Made by a program: the position numbers and the translations under genes. A stretch of 64,000 nt of DNA, from NCBI RefSeq assembly GCF_963675165.1, contig NC_087379.1, forward strand, positions 372,001-436,000, read 5' to 3'. Source of the stretch: Halichondria panicea. Its lineage: Eukaryota > Porifera > Demospongiae > Suberitida > Halichondriidae. The stretch's first letter is position 1. Each line of letters starts with the position of its first letter. The notes below the pieces were generated by a model. That model was given only the letters and a program-made list of their open reading frames with translations. It ran no database searches and had not been told where the DNA came from. This document shows positions 42,723 through 53,482 of this stretch, piece by piece.

Positions 42723-43364
42723 TTTTTTTGTGTGTTTTATTGTCAAGCAGTAGAACACGACTGGATCTAGCTAGTATGGCTATTATGTGCTGATAGGATT
42801 AGGTCCAGTAACCATCACAGACACCAACACAAAACTGGTTGTCGACAGATTCAGCTACAGAATTGGAAACTGTGCAGAAACATTGTCTCATAAAGCAGTC
42901 GCCCTCTATGATATGGACCTGTGATTAAGCCGCCCAACTTTTAGAGGGCGGCTGAAATATGAGACTAGCAGAAGCCAGAGGAGGAATTAACACATTCCTC
43001 CTCTGAGCAGAAGCACAATAGATATTACTGCTGAGTCACCAAAACAACTTCTTCTATGATTAAAAGAAGTTATATCCAGCAATCTCTGGGACCATGCATG
43101 TACCACAGCAGAAGAGCCTGAGGCCTCCTTTTACAATGTATATACGTATAAAGTGGACCGTACATGTACATGCATGCTACATGCAACAAAGGCCAGCTAT
43201 TGAGAAGCCTGACCAAAATCTCATTCTCCCTGTGTTTGACTGTGGGAGGGAGCAGCTCAATGCTTACTGAAAGTGGTCGCAAATGGCTAAACGCACATTG
43301 TCAAGTTAGTTTTATTCTCTGTTTTACGTTTTAATAATCCATTCTCATTCACACAGTTAATGTG
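42723..43364. repeat. B3 3' flank, duplicated after B4
   Basis: 42,740-43,010 matches 51,660-51,930 (GTAGAACAC, AGGATTAGGTCCAGTAACC, GCAGAAACATTGTCTCATAA, AAGCCGCCCAA). The + strand reads LGPVTITDTN and FSYRIGNCAETLSHKAVALY, exon-like but with stops. It may belong to the same broken gene as the HIRAN-like fragment that follows. Confidence 0.5.
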
Positions 43365-43990
43365 CATGTGACGCTCATTCAACTCCAAAATGATCTTGTT
43401 GTTGCCAAACCAGCTCAAAATACGACAAGAAATGAAGATTTTGATGAGCTCGAGCATTCTTCCTCATTAGTATTCACACCTGAGTTTGCCATTGGTCAAT
43501 GTCGATGGATTGAGAATTAAAGACGGCAAGGTGTTTGTTATTTGGAAGTGGCAGGTGCTACATCCACAAGACAAGACGGTAATAATAGTAAGGGGAATTG
43601 CTGTTTGTTTTCGGCCAACGGAACCCCAGACTATTCAGATGCAGAGTCTGAAACAGTCACACACCATATACCTTTCAAGGTGATCGGATGTTATAAGGAA
43701 AAACTATATCCAGAAGTACTCTGAAAAGCAAGTGTACTTATTGACAAAGGTGTCTCTGTACCTATATATGTATAGAAGTACATGTTGAACCTGATAATCC
43801 TGTGACTCCAAATGCAATTGTGTTGTAGACGGTTCCTTTGGATACGTAGTGAAGGAAGCACGGGATGCGGTGTACGATGCCCTCATAAGGAATGACATTA
43901 CTGTTGTAACATTGAAGTGGGTCAAATATGTCAGTGACTGGTATATACCGTATGGGCCCAGGGTTTTTTTTGCTAACGTAACAACGAAAG
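43365..43990 (+). pseudogene. HIRAN-like gene fragment, copy 1
   Basis: The + strand, over several frames, reads NEDFDELEHSSSLVFTPEFA, then GNCCLFSANGTPDYSDAESE, THHIPFKVIGCYKEKLY, VEPDNPVTPNAI, and VDGSFGYVVKEARDAVYDAL ending GPRVFFANVTTKGV. The 'IGCYKE...EPDNPxxxNAI...GYVxKEA' pattern fits the HIRAN domain (a DNA-binding domain of HLTF/Rad5, also found alone in invertebrate proteins). Stops and frame changes near 43505, 43720 and 43822 make it non-functional as read, though one or two could hide introns. It is duplicated with its surroundings at 53483. HIRAN membership is from the motif pattern by eye. Confidence 0.5.
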
Positions 43991-44655
43991 GTGTATGATC
44001 ATCAAATTAATGTTGAATTAAGTACTGTTGTCGCCTAACCTAATTTTGCGTTGATCGATTTTCCAATGACTGCATTAATTTAATTGTTGATGTAATTTAT
44101 AATTGTAACACTCGCACGACTATAAACAATCATGTTCTAATAGCATTGTTCACCGCTCATGTTCATCTTTTGTTGTACATTTCTATTGAAATTCGACCAA
44201 GTGCAGCAATAACATGCATCATAATTATACACGTATTAATAGCTGTTAGCCATGAATATAATGCTCATGATTATCAATGTCCAATATATAAATAGTTGTG
44301 GTTAGTTATATTGCAGTAACTTGTGAGGGAGGATGATCAACTGGCACATTGTAGTATATATTCGCATGTACATCAAATGAAGGCATTTGATAAAATAGTA
44401 ATAATTGATGGCAACGAGGGATCTGTTCGTTTGGGAGAACTTTCCTCCAATTTTACTTGACGGTGTGAAGTGTAAAATGTGCCCACCATATCTCTGAAGA
44501 AGCATTCCACATCTCACATCTTCAGTTGTGGAAGCTCTTGAATGCTTGATATCAAAGCAATTTGGCCTGGAATGTCATTAATTAAAAGGTCATAATTAGT
44601 GAAAGTTCAAGTGATGTCCGACCTCTGGTGTTGGACATCACTTCCTGTCGTATCT
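43991..44655. repeat. Duplicated intergenic segment, copy 1
   Basis: It matches 53,876-54,642 almost base for base (TAACCTAATTTTGCGTTGAT, ATCAACTGGCACATTGTAG, GAAGCTCTTGAATGCTTG) apart from a 147-bp insertion in copy 2. No gene is seen. Confidence 0.75.
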
Positions 44656-44700
44656 TAGCCTCGAACCCAGGCCGATTAAAATACGGCCTGGTCTCGAGGC
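44656..44700. mobile_element. Hairpin MITE, cut at its right end
   Basis: The copy of the B-gene upstream hairpin (left flank GTCGTATCT). It breaks off after TCGAGGC where unrelated DNA starts, which marks the left edge of a 4.8-kb replacement upstream of B4. Confidence 0.7.
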
Positions 44701-44979
44701 CAGAACGCGACCTTTGACCCCGAAAATTTCATTCAAGCCTTAGAACGAGCTGTTTTTTTCTCTTGCGCAAAAGCGCTCAGAACCCATTCATACACACCGT
44801 GAACACTAAAAAAAATACACAGAAGGGAGGGGAATACATTCCTGGTGGGGTTTCTTCTTTACCAGAATCAAAAAGACAAAAATAAAAATTTATGATTATG
44901 GTTGACAAACAAATAATGCTTAGAGGTAGGTCTGTAGGTACAGTAAAAGGCTATGTCTATACTGCTCCAGGTTAGCTAC

Positions 44980-46230
44980 AGTGAGCATTACTCCAGTGAA
45001 CTCTTCCAAAGAGTTTTCCTTGCTTTCTTGCATATAAATAGACGGCATTGAGACTTGAGACTACGCCATTGTGCATTGTAGAAAGTTGGCGAAATTGATT
45101 CTGAAAAAGAATTTATATCAGCATAAATTAATGTCAGTATATCAAACAAATGTTTGCAATCATTTAGAGTTGTAGAGTGGGGTGCAAACAAGTGAGAGCT
45201 CTCCCGGGTAGGGGTTGGTAGTGCTGGCATAATTTTGGGGAAGAATTATGCTGGTATCATGGGAACATTAGTGAGAATAATAGGCAGGTTTTGGAAATAC
45301 AGGTCAGTCGAGTCAGTAGTATAAACATTTGTAGGCCTGATGAAAGTTGCGAGTACATGGGATGTGGAATAATGTGGGAATGAATAATAGAACTACCAAC
45401 CCCTAGCAGTGAGTCTTCCTCCAGAAAAGAGGCCAGAGAGGTAACGATATAATTATTGCTTGATACAGTAGTAAGACTTACATTTTCTATATACATAGGT
45501 TGATGCCAGGAAGACTGTCAACAAGCGAGGGTAGTCCTTCAAAGCGACCTGAGAAAAGATGAACGTTATTAATAATAATGACTCCATGTATGAAGGTTAT
45601 TATACAAATGTCATGGTGGCTATGAGCATGATGACCCACTAGTAATTGATCAGAAAAGACACCCGTCCATTTTGTCACTAGTCCCCCACCCTTCACCACA
45701 GCCACAACACCCAGCTGCTGTTTGTGCGATATTTAAAACTTACAATAGTAGTACAAGCAATTTCCGTTCTTCAGGAGGTGCTTGGACGATACCCGAACCC
45801 ACTAGGTGTTCCCTGGCCCTACAGACTTTCAACACTTCACTTCGTTACTTTATCTATGTAAAATGAAATGTTAATGTTAAAAAGCACTCGTAGGTTGATA
45901 AAGTCACATTACTGTATACTATATACTACTTACTTTTATACTATAGACTAGACTATTTACCTTCTTCAACAACAACATCAGTTTGCCAAATCTTCATGTT
46001 TTCCAAGGCCAATGAACCTCTGGCAGCAAGAAAATTAAACGCTTAGCACTGTCAATTCTATCAACAAAGACCTGCTTGGTATCTTCAGTCTCGAACCAAA
46101 GCTCCTGTGGACCCCAGTAGGCTTCTTCTGAGGTTGAGAACACTTCTTGAAAATAAACTTTTGACAGCCATTTTTTGTTTTAATGTCTACTATCTCGTGA
46201 GAGCGCGGAAGAAGGCGTATCAAAAGAAGA
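44980..46230 (-). pseudogene. Possible decayed multi-exon gene, unrecognised
   Basis: Minus-strand exon-like pieces, each beside plausible splice sites: NFLAARGSLALENMKIWQTD and VVVEEG before GTAAAT (about 46030-45955); EVLKVCRAREHLVGSG and IVQAPPEERKLLVLL before GTAAGT (about 45840-45745); VALKDYPRLLTVFLASTYVY after TTTTCTCAG and before GTAAGT (about 45550-45480); QFRQLSTMHNGVVSSLNAVY and LYARKQGKLFGRVH after TTTTTCAG (about 45100-44995). I do not recognise the protein. It may be a real small gene or a captured fragment; the pieces were not tested for phase compatibility. Confidence 0.35.
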
Positions 46231-46275
46231 CCGTAAGAATGTAAAGAATGTGCATTATACTGTCAAGGGCGTCTT

Positions 46276-46405
46276 TTTGCTAGCCTCCTTCGCAGCCTCT
46301 CCTTTTTCTGTTCTTTGTCACTGTAGTTCAATAAGATAAAATACGGGACGAATTGGAGGAACAAAGAAAGAAAGAAGGAAGAGACTAAGAAAAAGGAGAT
46401 TAGTA
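46276..46405. repeat. Fragment related to the foldback loop at 36.2-36.36 kb
   Basis: CTCTCCTTTTTCTGTTCTTT, GACGAATTGGAGGAAC and AAGAAAGAAGGAAGAGAC match 36,200-36,355 in opposite orientation. Confidence 0.55.
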
Positions 46406-46662
46406 CAACCAGTAGGTTGTACATAGGATTGACAGTGCAGTTGTGTGTGTTTTCAATTATTGCACACATTTTGACTCGTGTTTAGACTGCTCTATTTCTG
46501 CAGGGAAGGGCCACAGCAAGAAACTGAGTTGACAGATAGCTTAGTTAGCCTTTTATCTGTCTAAATGTGTGAAATTATAGTCAATGAATATTCTCATGCA
46601 TTACTATTGATATTTGAAAAATTGCACTATTTTCATATTTCACCGCGTTTCGTCTGACTGAC

Positions 46663-46672
46663 TAAGTAAGTT

Positions 46673-46708
<36 letters not shown>
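46663..46708. repeat. (GTAA)n microsatellite
   Basis: About ten tandem copies of TAAG/GTAA, nearly uninterrupted. Confidence 0.9.
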
Positions 46709-46709
<1 letters not shown>

Positions 46710-46810
46710 CATTCTTGGAAAGCATTTCCTCCTTGTACAGACACGTTCAGAAGATTCTAGATGCAGCCTCTAGTCGACTAGAACCCGGACCATGGGCGTT
46801 TTTCTCAGAA

Positions 46811-46995
46811 TTGCGTCCGCTTCCAAGAGGCAGATGACCTCTCAGGCTCCACTTTTCTTACCTACGCAATTCCGCCATCTTTAATTGACTTAGGAGATGG
46901 GCGTGGTTGGTTAACCGGCTGTGACATTGATCGGTACATGTATACACAAACAGTCCCTAGTCCTTTTCTCCAACTTCTCTCCATTCTCAACTCAG
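46811..46995 (+). CDS. Candidate lone exon, unrecognised protein
   Basis: Between a TTTTTCTCAG acceptor-like site and CAACTCAG|GTATGC the + strand is open: NCVRFQEADDLSGSTFLTYA, IPPSLIDLGDGRGWLTGCDI, DRYMYTQTVPSPFLQLLSIL. Composition and borders look like a true internal exon, but I cannot name the family or find neighbours. It may be part of a gene captured into the DNA inserted upstream of B4. Confidence 0.3.
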
Positions 46996-47639
46996 GTATG
47001 CTACTGGCTAGATCTACCATAGGCCTCCATGCTTTTGCACTTTGAAGTATACACTCTAGTACTTAACATGCATAGATAAATGAACACTGTAATAAGAACT
47101 AGTGTTCAAGCTGGCGCTGTGCTAATGCCTCTCGCCATGTTTTTGCTTTCGCTGAAAAGTTATATTAGTTTCTATAATGAATTTTATATAAAGTTAGCTT
47201 ATCTATATAAAGTCACTGAGAAGAAAAGACTTATTTACATGCATCTATTGTTGTATTATGTGGACCTCAAGAAAGAAGAAAATTGATTTGTAGTTCAGCA
47301 TAATATATAATATCTAAGAAGAAAAGACCTGTGTACATGCATAATTATTGTTATCTATAATATTATTGTTATATGGTAGTGTGTTTTGTGGCTTACCAGG
47401 CCTTCAAGACAATAATGATTCTGCCAGGAGGATCTGGATCTGGATCTTGGAGTCTTACACATGGGGAATGAGCACGCATGCGCATTACATCCACAGGAAT
47501 AATTAAAGGGTGTGTCCAAAGAGATCATGCTAGCTAGCTGTTTTAACAGATATTTTCTGAGTATTGTAGCTAACAAAAAGCTAGCGCTTTAGTGCAAGGC
47601 TAACTCATATGTTGAATAGAAAGTTTGTGCGGACAGATG
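46996..47639. other. Intergenic, no gene seen
   Basis: AT-rich; a short open frame at 47080-47286 has no recognisable content. Confidence 0.4.
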
Positions 47640-47900
47640 ATGCTATGAAATATTCTGAAGAGACTGCAACAGCCTTCAATGTGAGTCAAACTAGCCATAA
47701 CTCGAGAAAGAAGCTTTAGTTTGCTAATCCACGAATCAAAATCCAAGAGAACGTGGCTAGAAGCCTATAGAAGCTGTTAGCTTTCGTCGCATTGCAACCG
47801 TTGAGCAGTTATAGCTGGAATACACACACACACAGACAGACACACACACAGTCAGCTTTACCGTATCCCTCGTGCGGCTACGCCTCGAGGCATAATTATT
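47640..47900 (-). repeat. Dispersed repeat, ATTATGCCTCG family, copy 3 (inverted)
   Basis: CATAACTCGAGAAAGAAGCT, CTAGAAGCCTATAGAA, a (CA)n tract (about 47823-47852) and GCCTCGAGGCATAATTAT at its end. It is the reverse complement of the block order at 5190 and 36738. Confidence 0.6.
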
Positions 47901-48030
47901 GGTTCAGTCTGCATGGTCTGTCTTCTCTTCTCTTCTTGAACTTCTCTTGCTTCTTGACATTCCTCTTAGGCATTTCACATTTCATTATTGAAGAGTATAA
48001 AAATACTGCTGTACTGAAAAAGAAAGGGAA

Positions 48031-48645
48031 TCAAACTAAAAAAACATTTGCAATGTGAACGTTGCTAGGATTGCCAGGAAAAGAAAAGCGCGAAAAAGCG
48101 AAGAAACAAGAAATTCGGCTAGTGCATAACTCCAATCCGTTACAACGCCATGAACATGTACAGTCGAGTGGCCTACTGTTGATAATGATTTTAGAATCAA
48201 AATACAAGTTGGGTAAAAAATGAACCCCAAATAACTGAATTCACAATCATCCACCCACACATCCAACACTTGCATGTTTGCTTAACACTGTAAGGGAAAA
48301 CATCACAAACATTATATAGCTTGCAAAAAATTCACTATAATTATATGATAAAAATTTACTGAAGGATTGGCCAGGAAAAGCACAAAACGAAAAACACTGT
48401 AAGGGAAAACATCACAAACATTATATAGCTTGCAAAAAATTCACTATAATTATATGATAAAAATTTACTGAAAGATTGGCCAGGAAAAGCACAAAACGAA
48501 AAAAAATTGAAACAGTACATGTGAATGAAGTTGTAACGGATTGGAGTTATGCACTCGCCGAATTTCTTGTTTCTTCGCTTTTTCGCGCTTTTCTTTTCCT
48601 GGCAATCCTAGCAACGTTCACATTGCAAATGTTTTTTTAGTTTGA
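48031..48645. mobile_element. 615-bp MITE with ~110-bp TIRs and internal tandem repeat
   Basis: The left arm from TCAAACTAAAAAAACATTTG through GCGAAGAAACAAGAAATTCG mirrors the right arm ending AAATGTTTTTTTAGTTTGA. Inside, a unit of about 107 bp (ACACTGTAAGGGAAAACATC...) is repeated twice in tandem (about 48285-48500). No transposase is present, and no target duplication was identified. Confidence 0.8.
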
Positions 48646-48652
48646 TACAGTA

Positions 48653-49478
48653 CAGGGTTTTGCAGAGTCTCTGCAACATGAACTTTTAATCGGTCTGCAC
48701 ATGCGCAGAGATCTGCCTTTGATCTCACCGCAGACTATTAGCTAAGGGTCAGTGCAGAGATAACTCTATCTCTGGTCAGTGCATGTGTGTGTGGAAATGA
48801 GTAAGGCAGCCTCAAAACTCTCTTTTCACATAATTATAACAGTGGAGGGTGATGTGTATAGAAATGATATTACGATGTAATTGGTGAGCCAGAGTACTCC
48901 AGCGTGGAAGTGTCTGAACCCCAAATTAATTGATCTTGTGAGTGCAGCATGACATCAGCAGGAGTTAAAATTTGCAGAGGTCGCCATAGCCTGGTGCATT
49001 AAACTTCGAGCTTGCAACCAGTGGTGCCAGCTCTAACTCGTGGATGTTGTAGAATGTAGCAGAGTTCACTGTAGTGGGATTGACATCGTGGTCAAAACAA
49101 TACATCCATGCATGAGTTCGAACCAATAGGAACTTGGTAGAAGAGGAAGCTTTAATACCCTAGTTTTGTAGTCGGACATGTAATATATCTTGCGGCCTTC
49201 TTTTGTACACATTTTAAGTTGGCCGTATCCTTATAAAGACTTCAATCGAATGGCAGTGTTTCAGCCTTGTAGGACCAATGACAGTGACAACACCATCCCA
49301 AGATAGACTTCTGGGCTGCCCACTTTTGATTTTACTGCTTGCCTCAGCTAGCTACATAGTGATACAAGTCCTGGACTTCACTTTAGAATCCATTTTTACT
49401 GATCACATGCGGTGGCAGATCTCTACGCATGCGCAGACTGGTTAAAAGTTCATGTTGCAAGAACTCTGCAAAACCCTG
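48653..49478. mobile_element. 826-bp mariner-like MITE upstream of B4
   Basis: Inverted ends CAGGGTTTTGCAGAG and CTCTGCAAAACCCTG (arms about 65 bp, including GCGCAGAGATCTGCC) with TA on each side (48651-48652, 49479-49480), as in Tc1/mariner insertions. A degenerate AGTGCATG...GAGTAAGGCAGCC run inside (about 48778-48812) resembles the type A upstream block. It abuts the B4 leader. Confidence 0.8.
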
Positions 49479-49544
49479 TACCTATACAAATTAACAATGA
49501 CAACTTTGCGCATGCGTTTCACACTTGTGTATACAACAAAAGTA

Positions 49545-51635
49545 ATGCAGCTGCTTAATCTTGAGCTGGGATGCCTTGTGTTAGCTTTTCAGTGCGGTTC
49601 GGTGTTACTGGCTCCATTGTATATAGCCACTTTCTTCCAAAACTGGCAAGAGAACAGTACAAGATGGGATCAACAAACGGCAATGTTGACTCGTGCTGCT
49701 CTGATCGCTGTGAACCACATCAACAACAGACATGATTTGCTACCCGGATACAAGCTCTCTCTGATACAAGGTGATTCTGGTTGCCTCTTCACTGATAGAG
49801 CTATTGTTAGCTATGTGCAGAATGTTGTCTACCCTAGAGACCTCATTGCAGGCATGGTGGGTCCACTTTGTTCAGATTCTGTTCGAATTCTCTCCTCTCT
49901 TGTCAATAGACAAGAAATGTCTATTCCACAGATCCATCTATCTATGTTATCGACATTTCATAACAGGGATATGTATGCTAACTCGTTTGGAATTCTCGGT
50001 TCAATAATTCACCTAATTGATAGTGTCACATCATTAGTTGATACACAAAACTGGTGTACTTTACTCCTTTATGAAGATGAAAACAAATCATTTCAGGAAG
50101 CCATTGAACAACTTGATACAAGCATGTTTACTTCTGAAAGAGTGAGAGAAGGGTTTGTACGTTTGGATCCCCTGAGGAGCAGAGTTGTGATCATATTGGC
50201 TGGGGGACCTCTAGTGTGTGAAATACTTCGTGAAGCTGTCAAGAACAAAATGGTGTACCCAGCGTTCCAATGGATTGTTATGGGGTTGGAATATGAGCAG
50301 TTGCTTCTCTCCGATGGGTGTTTTGTTGGTGATGTTTTAGACAAGCTGCTATTTGTAACTTTCAATGTTGACACAGCTTTCAAAACAGATACAGATGTAT
50401 GTGATACTGATGAGGATTTAAAAGAGATTCAGAAAACACGTAACAACTTTAGCCACGTTTCACTTGTATACGATTCAATATGGGCCTTAGTATTTGCATT
50501 TAATTCAAGTTTACCTCTCCATGACAACAGTACACGTGGTAACGAGCACTTAACGTCATTAGTTACTTCAAATCTTGCAGAGATAACATTTAATGGTCTC
50601 TCAGGCAATATCAGTTTTAATAGTTCTACAGGCTACAATAAACGAAGAGTTGATATCAATCAAATTTCTAATGAAACAGTGAAACTAATTGGATACTTTT
50701 CCGGTGGATCCCTCACACTCATCAACAACTCAGAGCTTATCAATACATCAAAAGGAACACAATTTGAAAGCGTACGAGTTGAAGTGGCCGTGCTGCTTAC
50801 CTTAGTAACAGTCGTGCAGTTATTCATTATCATTACTCTTCACATCCTAACAGTGGTTTACAGAAAGCATACAAGTATTCGAGCATCTAATCCCAAACTG
50901 AGTCACTCTATTTTCATTGGTTGCTACGTACTTGTGACTACTTTAATGATATTTCTATGGCCATACAAAACAATAGCCATGCTGAAGGGCAAAGCTGAAC
51001 TATGTCTGATTTTCAATTTGTGGTTGCTCCCGATTGGTGTCACTCTCATATTTGCACCACTCATTGCTCACATATGGAGATTGTATAGGATATTCACACA
51101 CTTCAGAAATCCAGGGTGCTGCATATCGAACAGTGCACTGTGCCTCATCATTGCAGTGCAGATTGCTGTGGACCTGACTATCGCTATACTGGGAACTACA
51201 CTGACCCCAACCTTCCTTACACGCATTAATACTGGTAGGATTAGCACTGAAGGAAAGGTTATCATGTCTGCAATGTGTAATTACCAAAACTCTTACGTGT
51301 TGTGGTTGCTAATGTGGGTGTACAAGTTTATTCAAGCGTCAACATTGCTTGGGCTCAGTTGCCTAACTAAGAATATAAAACTGAATCGAAATTTTACAAC
51401 CAGTCGATTTAAGTTTGCCAGTTATCTTATAATATTAGCTGGATCTGTGCTCGTTCCTCTGTTTTTAATCTTGTGGATCACCAATGCAGACATACATGGA
51501 GACGTTGTGGTCATGTGTATTCTTGCGAATTGCTTCTTCTTATTATGTATTCTGTTTATCTTATTGCCACCAATTTCAGAAGTGTTCAAAGCAAAAAAGA
51601 GAGCAAACAATTATTCAAGTGCTGTGTTATTATAA
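49545..51635 (+). CDS. GABA-B-like metabotropic receptor, type B (B4)
   Basis: Intact single exon, 696 aa from MQLLNLELGCLVLAFQCG. The open frame extends upstream to an ATG at 49452 that lies inside the end of the neighbouring MITE; that 31-aa extension is not shared and would bury the signal peptide, so I do not use it. Signal peptide, Venus-flytrap domain (with LSGNISFNSSTG instead of the SGFISFDSSTG of its sisters, which makes a new N-glycosylation site NIS), seven TMs, tail SSAVLL. Its N-terminal half groups with B3/B5, TM2-TM3 with B2, TM6 with B3. DVCDTDEDLKEIQKTRNNFS is a small variable patch. The hairpin and first half of the B upstream block are replaced by 4.8 kb of foreign DNA, so its expression may differ. 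Confidence 0.93.
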   Translation: MQLLNLELGCLVLAFQCGSVLLAPLYIATFFQNWQENSTRWDQQTAMLTRAALIAVNHINNRHDLLPGYKLSLIQGDSGCLFTDRAIVSYVQNVVYPRDLIAGMVGPLCSDSVRILSSLVNRQEMSIPQIHLSMLSTFHNRDMYANSFGILGSIIHLIDSVTSLVDTQNWCTLLLYEDENKSFQEAIEQLDTSMFTSERVREGFVRLDPLRSRVVIILAGGPLVCEILREAVKNKMVYPAFQWIVMGLEYEQLLLSDGCFVGDVLDKLLFVTFNVDTAFKTDTDVCDTDEDLKEIQKTRNNFSHVSLVYDSIWALVFAFNSSLPLHDNSTRGNEHLTSLVTSNLAEITFNGLSGNISFNSSTGYNKRRVDINQISNETVKLIGYFSGGSLTLINNSELINTSKGTQFESVRVEVAVLLTLVTVVQLFIIITLHILTVVYRKHTSIRASNPKLSHSIFIGCYVLVTTLMIFLWPYKTIAMLKGKAELCLIFNLWLLPIGVTLIFAPLIAHIWRLYRIFTHFRNPGCCISNSALCLIIAVQIAVDLTIAILGTTLTPTFLTRINTGRISTEGKVIMSAMCNYQNSYVLWLLMWVYKFIQASTLLGLSCLTKNIKLNRNFTTSRFKFASYLIILAGSVLVPLFLILWITNADIHGDVVVMCILANCFFLLCILFILLPPISEVFKAKKRANNYSSAVLL

Positions 51636-51956
51636 GCCATATTAATTTAATGTCAATTTTTTGTGTGTTTTTATTGTCAAGCAGTAGAACACTACTGGAT
51701 CTAGCTAGTATGGCTATTATGTGCTGATAGGATTAGGTCCAGTAACCATCACAGACACCAACACAACTAGTTCAGTTGTCGACAAGATTCAGCTACAGAA
51801 TTAGAAACTGTGCAGAAACATTGTCTCATAAAGCAGTCCCCCTCTATGATATGGATCTGCGATTAAGCCGCCCAATTTTTAAAGGGCGGCTGAAATATGA
51901 GACTAGCAGAAGTACAATAGAGGTTACTGCTGAGTCAGCAAACACGAAAAGCAATA
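51636..51956. repeat. B4 3' flank, copy of the B3 flank
   Basis: It matches 42,723-43,010, again exon-like on + (FSYRIRNCAETLSHKAVPLY, LSRPIFKGRLKYETSRS). The match stops where a transposon end begins (51957). Confidence 0.6.
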
Positions 51957-52497
51957 CAGTAGACTCTCGCTATTCCGGCTCTCTGAAGTACGGCCACCTC
52001 GATATACCGGCCATTTGGCTTGGCACGGAATGCTAGCTATATGTTTACTGCACAAAATTCACCCTGAAGTACGGCCACTCGCTATTCCGTTTACTGTTTA
52101 CCGGCCAGTGCTGGCCCAAACAGGGTAATTTTATACGTGTATTACGGCCGGATATGACGTTTTGGGTGTGGTTTAGCAAATAAAATTGAATTACACTTAA
52201 ATAGAGAACAAAATGATTCATTATCCTACATTATCCTCGAGACAAGAACCGCAAAAGTAGTCATTAGATTCGAGGTAAGGTCGTTTTTAAGCCGCGGCTA
52301 TTTCCTGAGCTGGCAGCCACCTCGCTATTCCGGCCAAGCTGCATGGTCCCAAGAGTGACTAGACTCGCAAGCCGTCACTGTTGCGGTCAAACTCCGTGTA
52401 GAGAATTGTGTTGCACAGTCAGCATATTAGATAAGATTCTAAGTGGCTGCGGTTTTCGTGACGTCACTATACTGCATGTGATACGTAGAGTTTTCTT
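51957..52497. mobile_element. Pogo/Tigger-like transposon end, truncated
   Basis: It starts TA|CAGTAGACTCTCGCTATT and carries repeated CTCGCTATTCCGGCC words, typical of pogo-like subterminal regions. No matching right end is seen before the LINE poly(A) tract, so it is probably cut by the LINE. No transposase is present. Confidence 0.4.
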
Positions 52498-53482
52498 TTT
52501 TTTTTTTTTTTTTTTTTTCATGATAATAATACTTATTGCAAGTGAGAAGACAAAAGACAAAAGACAAAACAAAAAAACAAACCAAGAAAAAACAACAAAA
52601 ACATGTGACATAATTTTATAAAGTTCCTGGGTGAAAACACATGTTTCAGACCGATAGCACCCGGCCTTCTTGAGTTGCTAGGTCAATAGTGCCAGTGTCT
52701 AAGGCCTTCCATGGTGTGGTGGTGGTGAATGACTTCCTAGAGCCTCTGATGCACATAATCTCTGATCTTATGAGGGAGAAATTTAGCCTACACCTCATCC
52801 AATTCAGAGTTGTGCTGTATGTTTTGTCCTGTTTCTCTGCCAGCATTGAAGCTAGTTTCTTGTAGACAATATCTGCAGCCGGACCCATACCTCCAGCAGC
52901 AGAGAAAACCAGAGGCGTAAACGATCCATGTTCGACTTCTCTTACACGCTGTTCATAAGCTCTCTTCTTCTCCATCTCGTTTCTTCTGTAGCTCTGGGCC
53001 ATGGTGGAGCGGCGATAGGTAGGTGCGTACGGGTTGAAGACCCTGACATCAAAAAATGCACCCTGTCTATCGTTGCTCCAGAAGCTCTGGGCCACAACAT
53101 CAAGGCGAGCCCCATCCTCGCGGTTGGTTGTCCTAAGTTGGAACTGCTCTTCTGTCACAGGCTGTAAGGTTGGTTCAATACCCACATCTGGACATACTTC
53201 GCTCATAAGATTTGCTGTGATGTTGCGTATTTCATTATGTCTTATTGTTGGAAATCCTCCCCTAGAGCAGCTGAGTGCATGCTCTACTGTGAAGTGAAGT
53301 CCACAGACACAGTGAGAGGGTAGGTTCTGAGGCCGCCAGCCGTACCTGAGGCAAAGAGCATCTCTGAAGGCTCCCTTGTGTAGCATGAAACCATGCTCTG
53401 CGATAGGCACCGCTGTTATCCAGTGAACGTCACTATCAACGATCTTGCGGCAACCGCATGCGGTTAGTTTGCCACAAATATC
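52498..53482 (-). mobile_element. 5'-truncated LINE fragment with restriction-like endonuclease
   Basis: The minus strand carries an open 254-aa frame (53410-52646): a Cys/His cluster (LPSHCVCGLHFTVEHALSCS then GGFPTIRHNEIRNI) followed by EDGARLDVVAQSFW and GAFFDVRVFNPYAPTYRR, which fits a PD-(D/E)XK endonuclease core, then YRRNEMEKKRAYEQRVREVE. This arrangement is typical of the C-terminus of reverse-transcriptase elements common in sponges and cnidarians. A 3' UTR and a poly(A) tail (the T run at about 52495-52519 on +) follow, marking retrotransposition. No reverse transcriptase is left. It lies between the B4 flank and HIRAN copy 2. The frame's integrity suggests a fairly recent insertion. 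Confidence 0.65.

Noticed and set aside
49452-49544. Extended N-terminus of B4
   Set aside because: The extra codons lie in the end of a MITE and are not shared with other B genes.
52387-52611. Lysine-rich minus-strand frame near 52.5 kb
   Set aside because: It is the translation of the LINE poly(A) tail and A-rich neighbour.
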